Of a stretch of DNA of 64,000 nt, positions 42,686 through 51,369 are shown piece after piece. A program made the position numbers and the translations under genes. Under the pieces are notes generated by a model. That model searched no databases. It had not been told where the DNA came from and saw nothing but the letters and a program-made list of their open reading frames with translations. How positions within the stretch are numbered: the stretch's first letter is position 1; each line of letters begins with the position of its first letter. Source of the DNA: Streptomyces laurentii (GTDB taxonomy: Bacteria > Actinomycetota > Actinomycetes > Streptomycetales > Streptomycetaceae); assembly GCA_002355495.1 (NCBI GenBank), contig AP017424.1, forward strand, positions 2,170,001 to 2,234,000, given 5' to 3'.

Positions 42686-45397
42686 TCAGCGGCTGTCGCT
42701 GCCCTTCGACTCGGCCGCCGCGCGGCCGGCCTCCAGGCGCGCCACCGGGATCCGGAACGGCGAGCAGGAGACGTAGTCGAGACCGACCTCGTGGAAGAAG
42801 TGCACCGACTCCGGGTCGCCGCCGTGCTCGCCGCAGACGCCGAGCTTGATGTCGGGGCGGGTGGCCCGGCCGGACTCCACGGCCTGGCGGACCAGGGCGC
42901 CGACGCCGTCCTTGTCGATGGTCTCGAAGGGGCTGACGCCGAAGATGCCCTTCTCCAGGTACGCGGTGAAGAAGCTGGCCTCCACGTCGTCGCGGGAGAA
43001 GCCCCAGACCGTCTGCGTGAGGTCGTTGGTGCCGAAGGAGAAGAACTCGGCGGCCTCGGCGATCTGGCCGGCGGTCACGGCGGCGCGCGGCAGCTCGATC
43101 ATGGTACCGAGGGCCAGCTTCAGGTCGACGCCGGTGCGGGCGACGACCTCGGCGATGACCGCCTCGGCCTCCTCGCGGACCAGCTCCAGCTCCTGGACGG
43201 TGCCGACGAGCGGGATCATGATCTCGGCACGCGGGTCGCCCTTCGCGTCGATGCGCTCGGCGGCGGCCTCGGCGATGGCGCGGACCTGCATGGTGAACAG
43301 GCCGGGGATGACCAGGCCGAGGCGGACGCCGCGCAGGCCGAGCATCGGGTTCTGCTCGTGCAGCCGGTGGACGGCCTGGAGCAGGCGCAGTTCGTTCTCG
43401 TGCGGCTCCTTGCGGGCCTCGGCGAGGGCGACGCGGACCGACAGCTCGGTGATGTCGGGCAGGAACTCGTGCAGCGGCGGGTCGAGCAGCCGGACGGTGA
43501 CGGGCAGGCCGTCCATCGCCTCGAACAGCTCGACGAAGTCGCCCTTCTGCAGCGGCAGCAGGGCCTTCAGCGAGGCCTCGCGCTCCTCGTCGGTGTCGGC
43601 GAGGATGAGGCGCTCGACGTACTGGCGGCGCTCGCCGAGGAACATGTGCTCGGTACGGCACAGGCCGACGCCCTGGGCGCCGAAGCGGCGGGCACGGGCG
43701 GCGTCCTCGGCGTTGTCGGCGTTGGCGCGGACGCGCAGCCGGCGGACGCGGTCGGCGTAGGCCATGATCCGGTGCACGGCCTGGACCAGCTCGTCGGCGT
43801 CGTCGGCGCCGGCGTGCGTCCGGCCCTCGAAGTACTCGACGACCGGCGACGGTACGACGGGTACCTCGCCGAGGTAGACCTTGCCGGTGGAGCCGTCGAT
43901 GGAGACGACGTCGCCCTCCTCGACGACCACGCCGGCGGCGGTGGTCATGCGGCGGCGCTTGGTGTCGACCTCGAGCTCCTCGGCGCCGCAGACACAGGTC
44001 TTGCCCATGCCGCGGGCGACGACGGCGGCGTGCGAGGTCTTGCCGCCGCGGGAGGTGAGGATGCCCTCGGCGGCGATCATGCCGTCCAGGTCGTCCGGGT
44101 TGGTCTCGCGGCGGATCAGGATGACCTTCTCGCCCGAGCGGGACCACTTGACGGCCGTGTACGAGTCGAAGACGGCCTTGCCGACGGCGGCACCCGGGGA
44201 GGCGGCGATGCCGCGCCCGACCTGCTCCACCTTGGCGTTGTCATCGAACTTCGGGAACATCAGCTGCGCGAGCTGGGCGCCGTTGACACGCTGGAGCGCC
44301 TCGGCCTCGTCGATGAGGCCCTGGTCCACGAGCTGCGTGGCGATGCGGAAGGCGGCACCGGCGGTGCGCTTGCCGACGCGGGTCTGCAGCATCCAGAGCT
44401 GGCCGCGCTCGATGGTGAACTCGATGTCGCACAGGTCCTTGTAGTGCGTCTCGAGGGTTTCCATGATCTGCATGAGCTGGTCGTACGACTTCTTGTCGAT
44501 CGACTCGAGCTCGGCGAGCGGCACGGTGTTGCGGATGCCGGCGACGACGTCCTCGCCCTGGGCGTTGGTGAGGTAGTCGCCGTAGACGCCCTGGTGGCCG
44601 GAGGCGGGGTCGCGGGTGAAGGCGACGCCGGTGCCGGAGTCGGGGCCGAGGTTGCCGAAGACCATCGAGCAGACGTTGACGGCGGTGCCGAGGTCGTGCG
44701 GGATGCGCTCCTGGCGGCGGTACAGCTTGGCCCGGTCGGTGTTCCAGGAGTTGAAGACCGCCTCGATGGCCAGGTCCATCTGCTCGCGGGCGTCCTGCGG
44801 GAAGTCGCGGCCGGTCGCGGTCTTCACGATGCCCTTGAAGCGCTCGACGAGCCGCTTCAGGTCGGCGGCGTCCAGGTCGGTGTCGCTGGCGGCGCCCTTG
44901 GCGGCCTTGGCCTCGTCGAGGGCGTCCTCGAAGAGCTCGCCGTCCACGTCGAGGACGGTCTTGCCGAACATCTGGATGAGACGGCGGTACGAGTCCCAGG
45001 CGAAGCGCGCGTTGTCGGCCTGGGTGGCGAGGCCCTCGACGGAGGCGTCGGAGAGGCCGATGTTGAGGACCGTGTCCATCATGCCGGGCATCGAGAACTT
45101 GGCGCCGGAGCGGACGGAGACGAGCAGCGGGTCGTCGGCCTGGCCGAGCTTCTTGCCCATGGTGCGCTCGAGGGCGTCGAGGTGCGCGCTGACCTCGTCG
45201 CGGAGGGCGGCCGGCTCGGCGCCGCTCTCCAGGTAGACCTTGCAGGCCTCGGTCGTGATCGTGAAGCCGGGGGGAACCGGGAGACCGAGGTTGGTCATCT
45301 CGGCGAGGTTCGCTCCCTTGCCACCGAGAAGGTCCTTGAGGTCCTTGTTGCCCTCGGTGAAGTCGTACACGAACTTCTGATCATTGAATTCCGACAC
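42686..45397 (-). CDS. ppdK: Pyruvate, phosphate dikinase
   Basis: 903 residues, the usual PPDK length. The GTG of MSEFNDQKFVYDFTEGN follows GAGGAG by 9 nt; the longer frame is unlikely. The ATP-grasp part holds LLGGKGANLAEMTNLGLPVPPGFT and GMMDTVLNIGLS. The phosphohistidine domain carries the phosphorylated His in GGKTSHAAVVARGMGK. The C-terminal PEP/pyruvate domain includes LFTMQVRAIAEAA, FSFGTNDLTQTVWGF and the catalytic Cys in GVCGEHGGDPES. It interconverts pyruvate, ATP and phosphate with PEP, AMP and pyrophosphate, and is reversible. Monocistronic. Confidence 0.97.
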   Translation of the reverse strand: MSEFNDQKFVYDFTEGNKDLKDLLGGKGANLAEMTNLGLPVPPGFTITTEACKVYLESGAEPAALRDEVSAHLDALERTMGKKLGQADDPLLVSVRSGAKFSMPGMMDTVLNIGLSDASVEGLATQADNARFAWDSYRRLIQMFGKTVLDVDGELFEDALDEAKAAKGAASDTDLDAADLKRLVERFKGIVKTATGRDFPQDAREQMDLAIEAVFNSWNTDRAKLYRRQERIPHDLGTAVNVCSMVFGNLGPDSGTGVAFTRDPASGHQGVYGDYLTNAQGEDVVAGIRNTVPLAELESIDKKSYDQLMQIMETLETHYKDLCDIEFTIERGQLWMLQTRVGKRTAGAAFRIATQLVDQGLIDEAEALQRVNGAQLAQLMFPKFDDNAKVEQVGRGIAASPGAAVGKAVFDSYTAVKWSRSGEKVILIRRETNPDDLDGMIAAEGILTSRGGKTSHAAVVARGMGKTCVCGAEELEVDTKRRRMTTAAGVVVEEGDVVSIDGSTGKVYLGEVPVVPSPVVEYFEGRTHAGADDADELVQAVHRIMAYADRVRRLRVRANADNAEDAARARRFGAQGVGLCRTEHMFLGERRQYVERLILADTDEEREASLKALLPLQKGDFVELFEAMDGLPVTVRLLDPPLHEFLPDITELSVRVALAEARKEPHENELRLLQAVHRLHEQNPMLGLRGVRLGLVIPGLFTMQVRAIAEAAAERIDAKGDPRAEIMIPLVGTVQELELVREEAEAVIAEVVARTGVDLKLALGTMIELPRAAVTAGQIAEAAEFFSFGTNDLTQTVWGFSRDDVEASFFTAYLEKGIFGVSPFETIDKDGVGALVRQAVESGRATRPDIKLGVCGEHGGDPESVHFFHEVGLDYVSCSPFRIPVARLEAGRAAAESKGSDSR

Positions 45398-45619
45398 GGG
45401 CCACGACTCCTCGACGACTCGGTTGGCTGCCCTGACGGCGAGGAACATACCCAGATCGAAGGCTTCTGGGGAGGTACGCCTACCGGTCATCCGGTCTTAA
45501 CCACCCGTCCGCCAGCGCATCGAAAGTTACCGGCGGGTAGCCTGCGCTTTCAGTCCCCGAAGCTCTTTTGACTCAAATCAGGACCCAGGCGCTCACATGA
45601 GCGCACAATCCGGCACTTG

Positions 45620-45636
45620 CGTTCAAGGCTTGAACG
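45620..45636. promoter_or_regulatory. 17-bp palindrome CGTTCAAG-G-CTTGAACG upstream of ppdK
   Basis: A perfect 8-bp inverted repeat about one central base, in the ppdK promoter interval. A second imperfect repeat GCGCTCACATGAGCGC lies just left of it. It may be an operator or a hairpin of the dusB tail; its position 220 bp upstream of ppdK fits either. Confidence 0.4.
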
Positions 45637-45640
45637 AAAG

Positions 45641-45665
45641 AAGGGTGGCACGCAGTGCCACCCTT
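45641..45665 (-). terminator. Hairpin between dusB and ppdK
   Basis: AAGGGTGGCAC and GTGCCACCCTT form a perfect 11-bp stem with a 3-nt loop. It likely ends the dusB transcript, which reads toward it. Confidence 0.65.
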
Positions 45666-45774
45666 CAAACGGGAGAGGGTCTACAAGACCGCTCATCTGA
45701 GCGCTACCCCTATCAAGGGTGGCGAGAATCACTCGCTGAAAACGCTCTTTTGAGACCCCGAAGGGCCCTTGGTC

Positions 45775-46911
45775 TCACCCTCCGGACGTGTCCAGCTCGG
45801 CGTCTTCGCTCACTCCGGAGCAGTCGTACGGGTCCTTCAGCCAGCCATCCGGAAGGACAACCCGCCCATTTCCGGACGTACGACCCCGGGGGCCGTCCGC
45901 GCCGACCGGCCACGGCTGGTCCAGGTCCAGCTCGCTCAACTGAGCGCTCAGTTCGTCCAGGGACGACGTAATGGCCAGCTTCTTGCGCATCTCCGAACCC
46001 ACGGAGAAGCCCTTGAGGTACCAGGCCACGTGCTTGCGGAAGTCGATGACACCCCGTGCCTCGTCGCCCAGCCACTCCCCGAGCAGCCGCGCGTGCCGCA
46101 CCATCGTGTCCGCGACCTCGCGCAGCCCCGGCCGCGCGTAGTCCTCGGTCCCCTCGAAGGCCGCCACCAGGTCCCCGAACAGCCACGGCCGCCCGAGGCA
46201 GCCGCGCCCGACGACCACGCCGTCGCAGCCGGTCTCGCGCATCATCCGCAGCGCGTCGTCCGCCGACCAGATGTCGCCGTTGCCGAGCACCGGGATCTCC
46301 GGCACGTGCTCCTTCAGGCGGGCGATGGCCTCCCAGTCGGCCGTGCCGCCGTAGTGCTGGGCGGTGGTGCGGCCGTGCAGGGCGATCGCGGTCACGCCCT
46401 CCTCGACGGCGATCCGGCCCGCGTCCAGATACGTGAGGTGGTCGTCGTCGATGCCCTTGCGCATCTTCATGGTCACGGGCAGCGCGCCCGCGTTGCCCAC
46501 GGCCTCGCGCAGGATCGCCCGCAGCAGCGGCCGCTTGTACGGCAGCGCCGAGCCGCCGCCCTTGCGGGTCACCTTCGGCACCGGGCAGCCGAAGTTCAGG
46601 TCGATGTGATCGGCCAGGTCCTCGTCGACGATCATCCGGACCGCCTTGCCGACGGTCTCCGGGTCCACCCCGTACAGCTGGATCGAGCGCGGCTTCTCGC
46701 TCGCGTCGAAGCGGATCAGCTGCATCGTCTTCTCGTTGCGCTCGACCAGCGCCCGCGTCGTGATCATCTCGCTCACGTACAGGCCCTTGCCGCCGCTGAA
46801 ATCGCGGCAGAGGGTGCGGAAGGGGGCGTTGGTGATGCCGGCCATGGGCGCGAGCACCACCGGCGGCTGCACGATGTGCGGGCCGATGGCGAGGGGGGAG
46901 AACACGGTCAT
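45775..46911 (-). CDS. dusB: tRNA-dihydrouridine synthase
   Basis: 378 residues from the ATG of MTVFSPLAIGPHIV. FMN-binding barrel with LAPMAGITNAPFRTLCRDF, DLNFGCPVPKVTRKGGGSAL (catalytic Cys in NFGCP, which protonates uridine C5), VTMKMRKGIDDDHLTY, IALHGRTTAQHYGG, and VLGNGDIWSADDALRMM. It reduces specific uridines in the tRNA D-loop. It is divergent from an ArsR gene; a hairpin overlaps its stop (TGAGACC with GGTCTCA). Confidence 0.93.
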   Translation of the reverse strand: MTVFSPLAIGPHIVQPPVVLAPMAGITNAPFRTLCRDFSGGKGLYVSEMITTRALVERNEKTMQLIRFDASEKPRSIQLYGVDPETVGKAVRMIVDEDLADHIDLNFGCPVPKVTRKGGGSALPYKRPLLRAILREAVGNAGALPVTMKMRKGIDDDHLTYLDAGRIAVEEGVTAIALHGRTTAQHYGGTADWEAIARLKEHVPEIPVLGNGDIWSADDALRMMRETGCDGVVVGRGCLGRPWLFGDLVAAFEGTEDYARPGLREVADTMVRHARLLGEWLGDEARGVIDFRKHVAWYLKGFSVGSEMRKKLAITSSLDELSAQLSELDLDQPWPVGADGPRGRTSGNGRVVLPDGWLKDPYDCSGVSEDAELDTSGG

Positions 46912-47005
46912 CCGCCCATTGTCCCGCACCGCGCCCGCACCGCGGGAGTCGTACGATCCGCCCCGGCCAGGCCGTCGCCGGAGCCCGCCCGCCTACGATG
47001 GGCCG

Positions 47006-47371
47006 ATGACCTCACGCACGCAGGGCGCGGACGCGCACCCGCAGCGGCATGAAGAGGCCGGGGACGACGCGGAGCGGCTCACGGTCGCCGTCTCGATCCT
47101 GGCCCTGCTCGCGGACCGCACCCGGCTGGCCCTGATGCGGCGGCTCGGCGAGGGCGAGGCGGATGTGACCACCCTCACCGAGGCGTGCGGCGCCCCCCGC
47201 CCCTCGGTCAGCCAGCATCTGGCCAAGCTCCGCCTCGCCGGCCTGGTCACCGCCCGCAAGGACGGCCGCCGGGTCGTGTACGCACTGCGGCACGGCCATC
47301 TGCGCCGCCTCGTCGACGAGGCCCTGAACGTCGCCGACCACCAGATCGGCGCGCTCCCGCCGCACGACTGA
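47006..47371 (+). CDS. ArsR-family winged-helix regulator
   Basis: 121 residues. A TACGAT -10-like box ends 6 nt before the ATG and there is no ribosome site, so it is probably leaderless. The domain is VAVSILALLADRTRLALMRRL, VTTLTEACGAPRPSVSQHLAKL (recognition helix) and GLVTARKDGRRVVYAL. No obvious metal-binding Cys pair is present; His residues are at both ends (HPQRHEEA, DHQIGALPPHD). Probably a metal or stress sensor; target unknown. Divergent from dusB. Confidence 0.88.
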   Translation: MTSRTQGADAHPQRHEEAGDDAERLTVAVSILALLADRTRLALMRRLGEGEADVTTLTEACGAPRPSVSQHLAKLRLAGLVTARKDGRRVVYALRHGHLRRLVDEALNVADHQIGALPPHD

Positions 47372-47397
47372 TCACGCGCGGGTGTGCTTCGGCCGGG

Positions 47398-47856
47398 TCA
47401 GAAGCAGGAGATGGTCGTCGAAGGACGCATCAGCAAGGAGCTGGCCTCGTCACGCTGACCGACGTGGTTGCCGTCCACGAAGTCGTCGCTCAGCTGGTCG
47501 GGGTAGACCACGCTGCCCGGGTTCACGCAGAAGACGAGACCGCCACCGTAGTTGACGTCGTAGTAGTAGTGGCTCTCGTAACCACCGCTGCTGGAGTTGC
47601 TGGCCGCCCACGAGTTGTCGTTCACCCCGCGCCCACTGGTGAACACGTCGTTGGTGAAGTCGGGGTCGCTGTTGTAGTAGTTGTGCACGGACACTCCGAT
47701 GTTGCCCTCGAAGAGGCAGTGGTAGCCCGAGGGGCAGACAGGGCCGGCCGAGGCGGTCGACGCCGTCGCGATGCCACCGCCCACGAGGAGCGCGGTCGCC
47801 CCGGCGACAGCGGCGAACTTCCGGCGGAATCTGGACTTCGTACCGATCGTGCTCAT
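47398..47856 (-). CDS. Secreted I36-inhibitor-like protein, copy 1
   Basis: 152 residues: signal peptide (FRRKFAAVAGATALLVGGGIATAS) then ASAGPVCPSGYHCLFEGNIGV, a short beta-sandwich with YYNSDPDFTNDVF, SNSSSGGYESHYYYDVNYGG and VFCVNPGS. Five Cys in the mature part can give two disulphides. It resembles the Streptomyces peptidase inhibitor I36 (SMPI-type) family, but inhibitory activity is not shown by the sequence. It is the third gene of a tandem set with 90-95% similar architecture. A GAAAGGCAGAAC element precedes the ATG. Confidence 0.8.
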   Translation of the reverse strand: MSTIGTKSRFRRKFAAVAGATALLVGGGIATASTASAGPVCPSGYHCLFEGNIGVSVHNYYNSDPDFTNDVFTSGRGVNDNSWAASNSSSGGYESHYYYDVNYGGGLVFCVNPGSVVYPDQLSDDFVDGNHVGQRDEASSLLMRPSTTISCF

Positions 47857-47956
47857 GAAGTGTTCTGCCTTTCGGTGGTCGGCGGTGCTGAGAGAGGCAC
47901 GGCCCGCGAGGGCGCGCGGAGGAGGGAAAGCTCCTCCGCGCGCCGTCCATGTCGGG

Positions 47957-48415
47957 TCAGAAGCAGGAGACGGTCGTCGAGGGACGCATCAACAGGGAGC
48001 TCGCCTCGTCACGCTTGCCGATGTGGTTGCCGTCGACGTTGTCGTCGCTCAGCTGGTCGTAGTCGACCGAGCTGCCCGGGTTGACGCAGAAGACGAGACC
48101 GCCGCCGTAGTTGACGTCGTAGTAGTAGTGGCTCTCGTAACCGCCGCTGCTGGAGTTGCTGGCCGCCCACGAGTTGTCGTTCACGCCGTGCCCGCTGCTG
48201 AACGTGTCATTGGTGAAGTCGGGGTCGCTGTTGTAGTAGTTGTGCACGGAGCTTCCGAGGTTGCCCTCGAAGAGACAGTGGTAGCCCGAGGGGCAGCTGG
48301 GGCCGGCCGAGGCGGTCGAAGCGGTGGCGATGCCGCCGCCCACGAGGAGCGCGGTCGCTCCGGCGATGGTGGCGAGCGTCCGGCGGAATCCGGCGTTCTT
48401 GCCGATCGTGCTCAT
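47957..48415 (-). CDS. Secreted I36-inhibitor-like protein, copy 2
   Basis: 152 residues from the ATG of MSTIGKNAGFRR. It is nearly identical to copy 1 after the signal peptide, with the same Cys pattern and the same CCGAAAGGTAGAAC leader. Differences lie mainly in the first 30 residues and a few surface positions. The high DNA similarity indicates a recent duplication or gene conversion. Confidence 0.82.
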   Translation of the reverse strand: MSTIGKNAGFRRTLATIAGATALLVGGGIATASTASAGPSCPSGYHCLFEGNLGSSVHNYYNSDPDFTNDTFSSGHGVNDNSWAASNSSSGGYESHYYYDVNYGGGLVFCVNPGSSVDYDQLSDDNVDGNHIGKRDEASSLLMRPSTTVSCF

Positions 48416-48519
48416 GGTGTGTTCTACCTTTCGGTTGTCGGATGTGCTGTGAGTGAGAGGCACGGTCCGTGAGGGCGCACGGAGGAGGGGAGCTCCTCCG
48501 TGCGCCGCCCGCGGTCCGG

Positions 48520-48990
48520 TCAGAAGCAGGAGACGGTCGTCGACGGGCGCATCAGCAGGGAGCTGGCCTCGTCACGCTGACCGACGTGGTTGCCGTTCAC
48601 GCCGTCGTCGCTCAGTCGGTCGTAGTTGACCGCGCTGCCCGGGTTCACGCAGAAGACGAGACCGCCGCCGTAGTTGACGTCGTAGTAGTAGTGGCTCTCG
48701 TAACCACCGTTGCTGGAGTTACTGGCCGCCCACACGTTGTCGTTGATGTTGATCGACATACCGTCGAAGGTGTTGTCGGTGAAGTCGGGGTCGCTGTTGT
48801 AGAACGCGTGCCCGCCGGGCTCGCCGAGCCCGTTGTAGAAGACGCAGTGGTAGCCCGACGCGCAGTTGGGGCCGGCCGAGGCGGTCGCCGCGGTGGCGAC
48901 GCCGGCGCCCACGAGGAGCGCGGTCGCGCCGGCGACGGCGGCGACCTTCCTGCGGAGGCCGGACTTCGGGCGGGTCTGGTTCGAGAACAT
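48520..48990 (-). CDS. Secreted I36-inhibitor-like protein, copy 3 (most divergent)
   Basis: 156 residues from the ATG of MFSNQTRPKSGLRRK. The same fold and C-terminus (GGYESHYYYDVNYGG, SLLMRPSTTVSCF), but the first loop is different (HCVFYNGLGEPGGHAFYNSDP) and DGMSININDNVWA replaces the Gly-Val-Asn motif. It is the most upstream member of the cluster and probably its oldest. Confidence 0.82.
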   Translation of the reverse strand: MFSNQTRPKSGLRRKVAAVAGATALLVGAGVATAATASAGPNCASGYHCVFYNGLGEPGGHAFYNSDPDFTDNTFDGMSININDNVWAASNSSNGGYESHYYYDVNYGGGLVFCVNPGSAVNYDRLSDDGVNGNHVGQRDEASSLLMRPSTTVSCF

Positions 48991-49090
48991 GAGTGGTTCC
49001 CTTTCGTATGAGGACGTACGAGAACATGGGGAGGACATCCGCTCCCGGGGCCGGGAGCGGAAGACTGTGGATCCCCGCGTGCGGGAGAAC

Positions 49091-50059
49091 TCAGCCGGCC
49101 GTCGCGCCGAGGACCTTGTCGGCCTCTTTGTTCTGGCGGTCCGACAGCTTCTTCCAGTCGGCGCCGACGGTCGGGTGCCCGTCGAGCCAGTGCTGTTGGG
49201 CGACGGCGAGCCGCTGGTACGCGGTGGTCAGGTACCCCGTCTCGGCCTTGCAGCGCAGATCCGCCGCGGCGACCGGGCTGGTCCGCCGGTCCTCGGCCGA
49301 GCGCAGCGAGTTCAGGACCGCGACAGGATCCTGGGCCTTGACCTTGGCCCGGTCCATGCACGCCCGCCAGCGCGTGGTCGCCGCCCGGAACTCGGGGTCC
49401 TTCTCCACGTCGCCGCGTGCCTGCTCCTGCGCCTCGAAGAGCATGATCCGCACCTGGAGCCAGCGCATCCGGCCGTCGCCGAGCAGTCGCTTCTCCGCCT
49501 CGGCGAGGCAGCCCTCGCCCGGCCGGGACACGCCCAGCCGCAGCCCCTTCGTACTGACCCGGGCGCTCTCCCGGCCGAACAGGGCCCGGGCGTAGGCATC
49601 GGTGCTCTCCGGGCTGCCCGGCCGGGGCGGCTTCTCGGGAGACGGCGTGGCGGCGGTACGCGGCGGGGCCGAGGACTCCAGGCCGAACGGCTGCGGGCGC
49701 TCCTCGGCCGGAGCCCCGTCCGCCCCGGTGTCCGAAGCCGGGGCCGCGGGGGCGTAGCGGTAGCCGTGCTCGGCCATGCAGGCGATCGCGACTTTCTGCT
49801 GAGCCCGGGCGCCGCGCAGCTGCGGTGTGAACAACAGACCGGTAACGGGGAGGAGTTCGTGCAGCCCGGTGAGCGCGGCCGGTTCCATCGTGCGCTTCGC
49901 CGCCGGGGCCGGGGCCGCGGACGACGCCCCGGCGGACCCGGAGCAGCCGGCCGTCGCGACGAGGGCCACTCCGGCGACCGCTCCGGTGGCCAGCGCGCGT
50001 ACGAGCCCCCGCGCGGCGACACGCGCGCCGCAAACGTTCTTCGTCCGGGTCCCGGCCAT
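49091..50059 (-). CDS. Secreted lipoprotein
   Basis: 322 residues from the ATG of MAGTRTKNVCGARVAAR, with GGTGGA 7 nt upstream. Signal and lipobox VAGVALVATAGC: the Cys would be lipidated. The mature protein is Ala/Pro-rich, then helical with KVAIACMAEHGYRY and RWRACMDRAKVK, two single cysteines that may pair. No catalytic motif; typical of unannotated actinobacterial surface lipoproteins. Divergent from the ArsR-like gene at 50191. Confidence 0.75.
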   Translation of the reverse strand: MAGTRTKNVCGARVAARGLVRALATGAVAGVALVATAGCSGSAGASSAAPAPAAKRTMEPAALTGLHELLPVTGLLFTPQLRGARAQQKVAIACMAEHGYRYAPAAPASDTGADGAPAEERPQPFGLESSAPPRTAATPSPEKPPRPGSPESTDAYARALFGRESARVSTKGLRLGVSRPGEGCLAEAEKRLLGDGRMRWLQVRIMLFEAQEQARGDVEKDPEFRAATTRWRACMDRAKVKAQDPVAVLNSLRSAEDRRTSPVAAADLRCKAETGYLTTAYQRLAVAQQHWLDGHPTVGADWKKLSDRQNKEADKVLGATAG

Positions 50060-50190
50060 TTTACGATCCACCGTCCTGTCGATGAGTGCGTTGATCCGGT
50101 GCTGGTCGGACAGATTCTGTGAGGTCAGGGGGAGTTCGGTGAACGTTGTTGCGCTGGAACGCAATTACCGTGGTGGGAGGGGTTGAGAGG

Positions 50191-51186
50191 ATGCTGCGCA
50201 TCCACTTCACGGGGGAGGACCTCGCCCGGGTGCGGATCGCGCCCGGACCCGATCCAATGTGGGAGCTGCTGCTCAGCCTCCACCGGCTGCGAAGACGGGA
50301 CGCGGGGGTGCTCTTCAGGCCCTGGCTGCGGGAGGCGCTGCCCCGAGTCCCGCCCGTCACCCGCCTGTTGACCGCCCTCGCGCCGCCCGTCGGGTACACG
50401 GTGGACTTCCTGACGCCTGCGGTCGGCGGCGGCCTGACCGAGCGGATCGAGGCCCTGCGTGCCACGCCGCTGCGTCAAGTGCACCGTGATCTGGGCGAGT
50501 TCACGCGCCAGAACGGGGCGAGGCGCATGCCGTCCTGGAGCCGGGACCTGGCGGAGGGGGACGCCGGGGGCATCGGCCGGATCGCCGACGCGGCGGACGC
50601 GTACTTCGCCACGGTGCTCGCCCCGTTCTGGGAGCGCATCCGGGCCCAGGTGAGCCGGGACAGATCGCGGCGCTCGACCGTGCTCGCGGAGGGCGGCTGG
50701 GACGCGGTTCTCAGCACGATCCATCCGTCCGCGCGCTGGGACTTCCCGGTGCTCCGGCTCGACTTCCCGGTCGACCAGGACCTGCACCTCGACGGCCGCG
50801 GCCTGCTGCTCCAGCCGTCGTTCTTCTCCCGGTACGCCCCGACGACACTCGCCGACCCGACGCTGCCGCCGGTCCTCGTCCACCCGATCGAGCACGACGC
50901 CGCCTGGGCGGCTCCGGAGTCCGGGCCGGCCGACGGGCGCGCGCTCGCGGCGTTGATCGGGCCGACCCGGGCGATGCTGCTGTCGGCCCTCGCGGACGGC
51001 ATCGCGACGACGGGCGAGCTCGCGCGCGCCGCGGGCACCTCGGCGCCCAACGCCAGCCGCCACCTCACGGCGCTGCGGGAGGCGGCCCTGGCCACCAGCC
51101 TGCGCCACCGCAACGCGACCCTGCACACGGTCACCGAACTGGGCCTCGCGCTCCTGGAGGGAGGCAGCACCCGCATCCGTACGTGA
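50191..51186 (+). CDS. ArsR-type regulator with large N-terminal domain
   Basis: 331 residues; GAGAGG ends directly before the ATG. Paralogue of 40777-41946: MLRIHFTGEDLARVRIA, VGYTVDFLTPAVGG, DGRGLLLQPSFFSRY and TLPPVLVHPIE in the N-terminal domain, then the winged helix TGELARAAGTSAPNASRHLTALREAAL. It ends without the Gly-rich tail of its paralogue. The MFS gene at 51370 follows in the same direction with its own promoter, the usual regulator-exporter arrangement. Confidence 0.85.
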   Translation: MLRIHFTGEDLARVRIAPGPDPMWELLLSLHRLRRRDAGVLFRPWLREALPRVPPVTRLLTALAPPVGYTVDFLTPAVGGGLTERIEALRATPLRQVHRDLGEFTRQNGARRMPSWSRDLAEGDAGGIGRIADAADAYFATVLAPFWERIRAQVSRDRSRRSTVLAEGGWDAVLSTIHPSARWDFPVLRLDFPVDQDLHLDGRGLLLQPSFFSRYAPTTLADPTLPPVLVHPIEHDAAWAAPESGPADGRALAALIGPTRAMLLSALADGIATTGELARAAGTSAPNASRHLTALREAALATSLRHRNATLHTVTELGLALLEGGSTRIRT

Positions 51187-51272
51187 CGGGGACACGGGCG
51201 CGGAGCCGGACACGGACACGCACACCGCGGCGAGCTGTCCGGCGGGCACGCCGGACAGCCACCCCCTAACGC

Positions 51273-51288
51273 GTGCGCATGTACGCAC
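51273..51288. promoter_or_regulatory. Inverted repeat GTGCG-N6-CGCAC before the MFS gene
   Basis: A perfect 5-bp repeat over a 6-bp spacer, 82 bp upstream of the MFS start and just before a TACGAT -10-like box. The place and size fit an ArsR-family operator; the predicted regulator is the product at 50191. Confidence 0.35.
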
Positions 51289-51369
51289 ATGTTGATTACG
51301 ATGGAATCGTCCCGCACGCTCCCGCACGCTGCCCACGTCTCACCCGCCCGACCCGGGACGGAGCCGGCC

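Noticed and set aside
42791..45571. 926-codon plus-strand frame across ppdK
   Set aside because: Mirror of the conserved ppdK gene; no independent start, family or coding bias.
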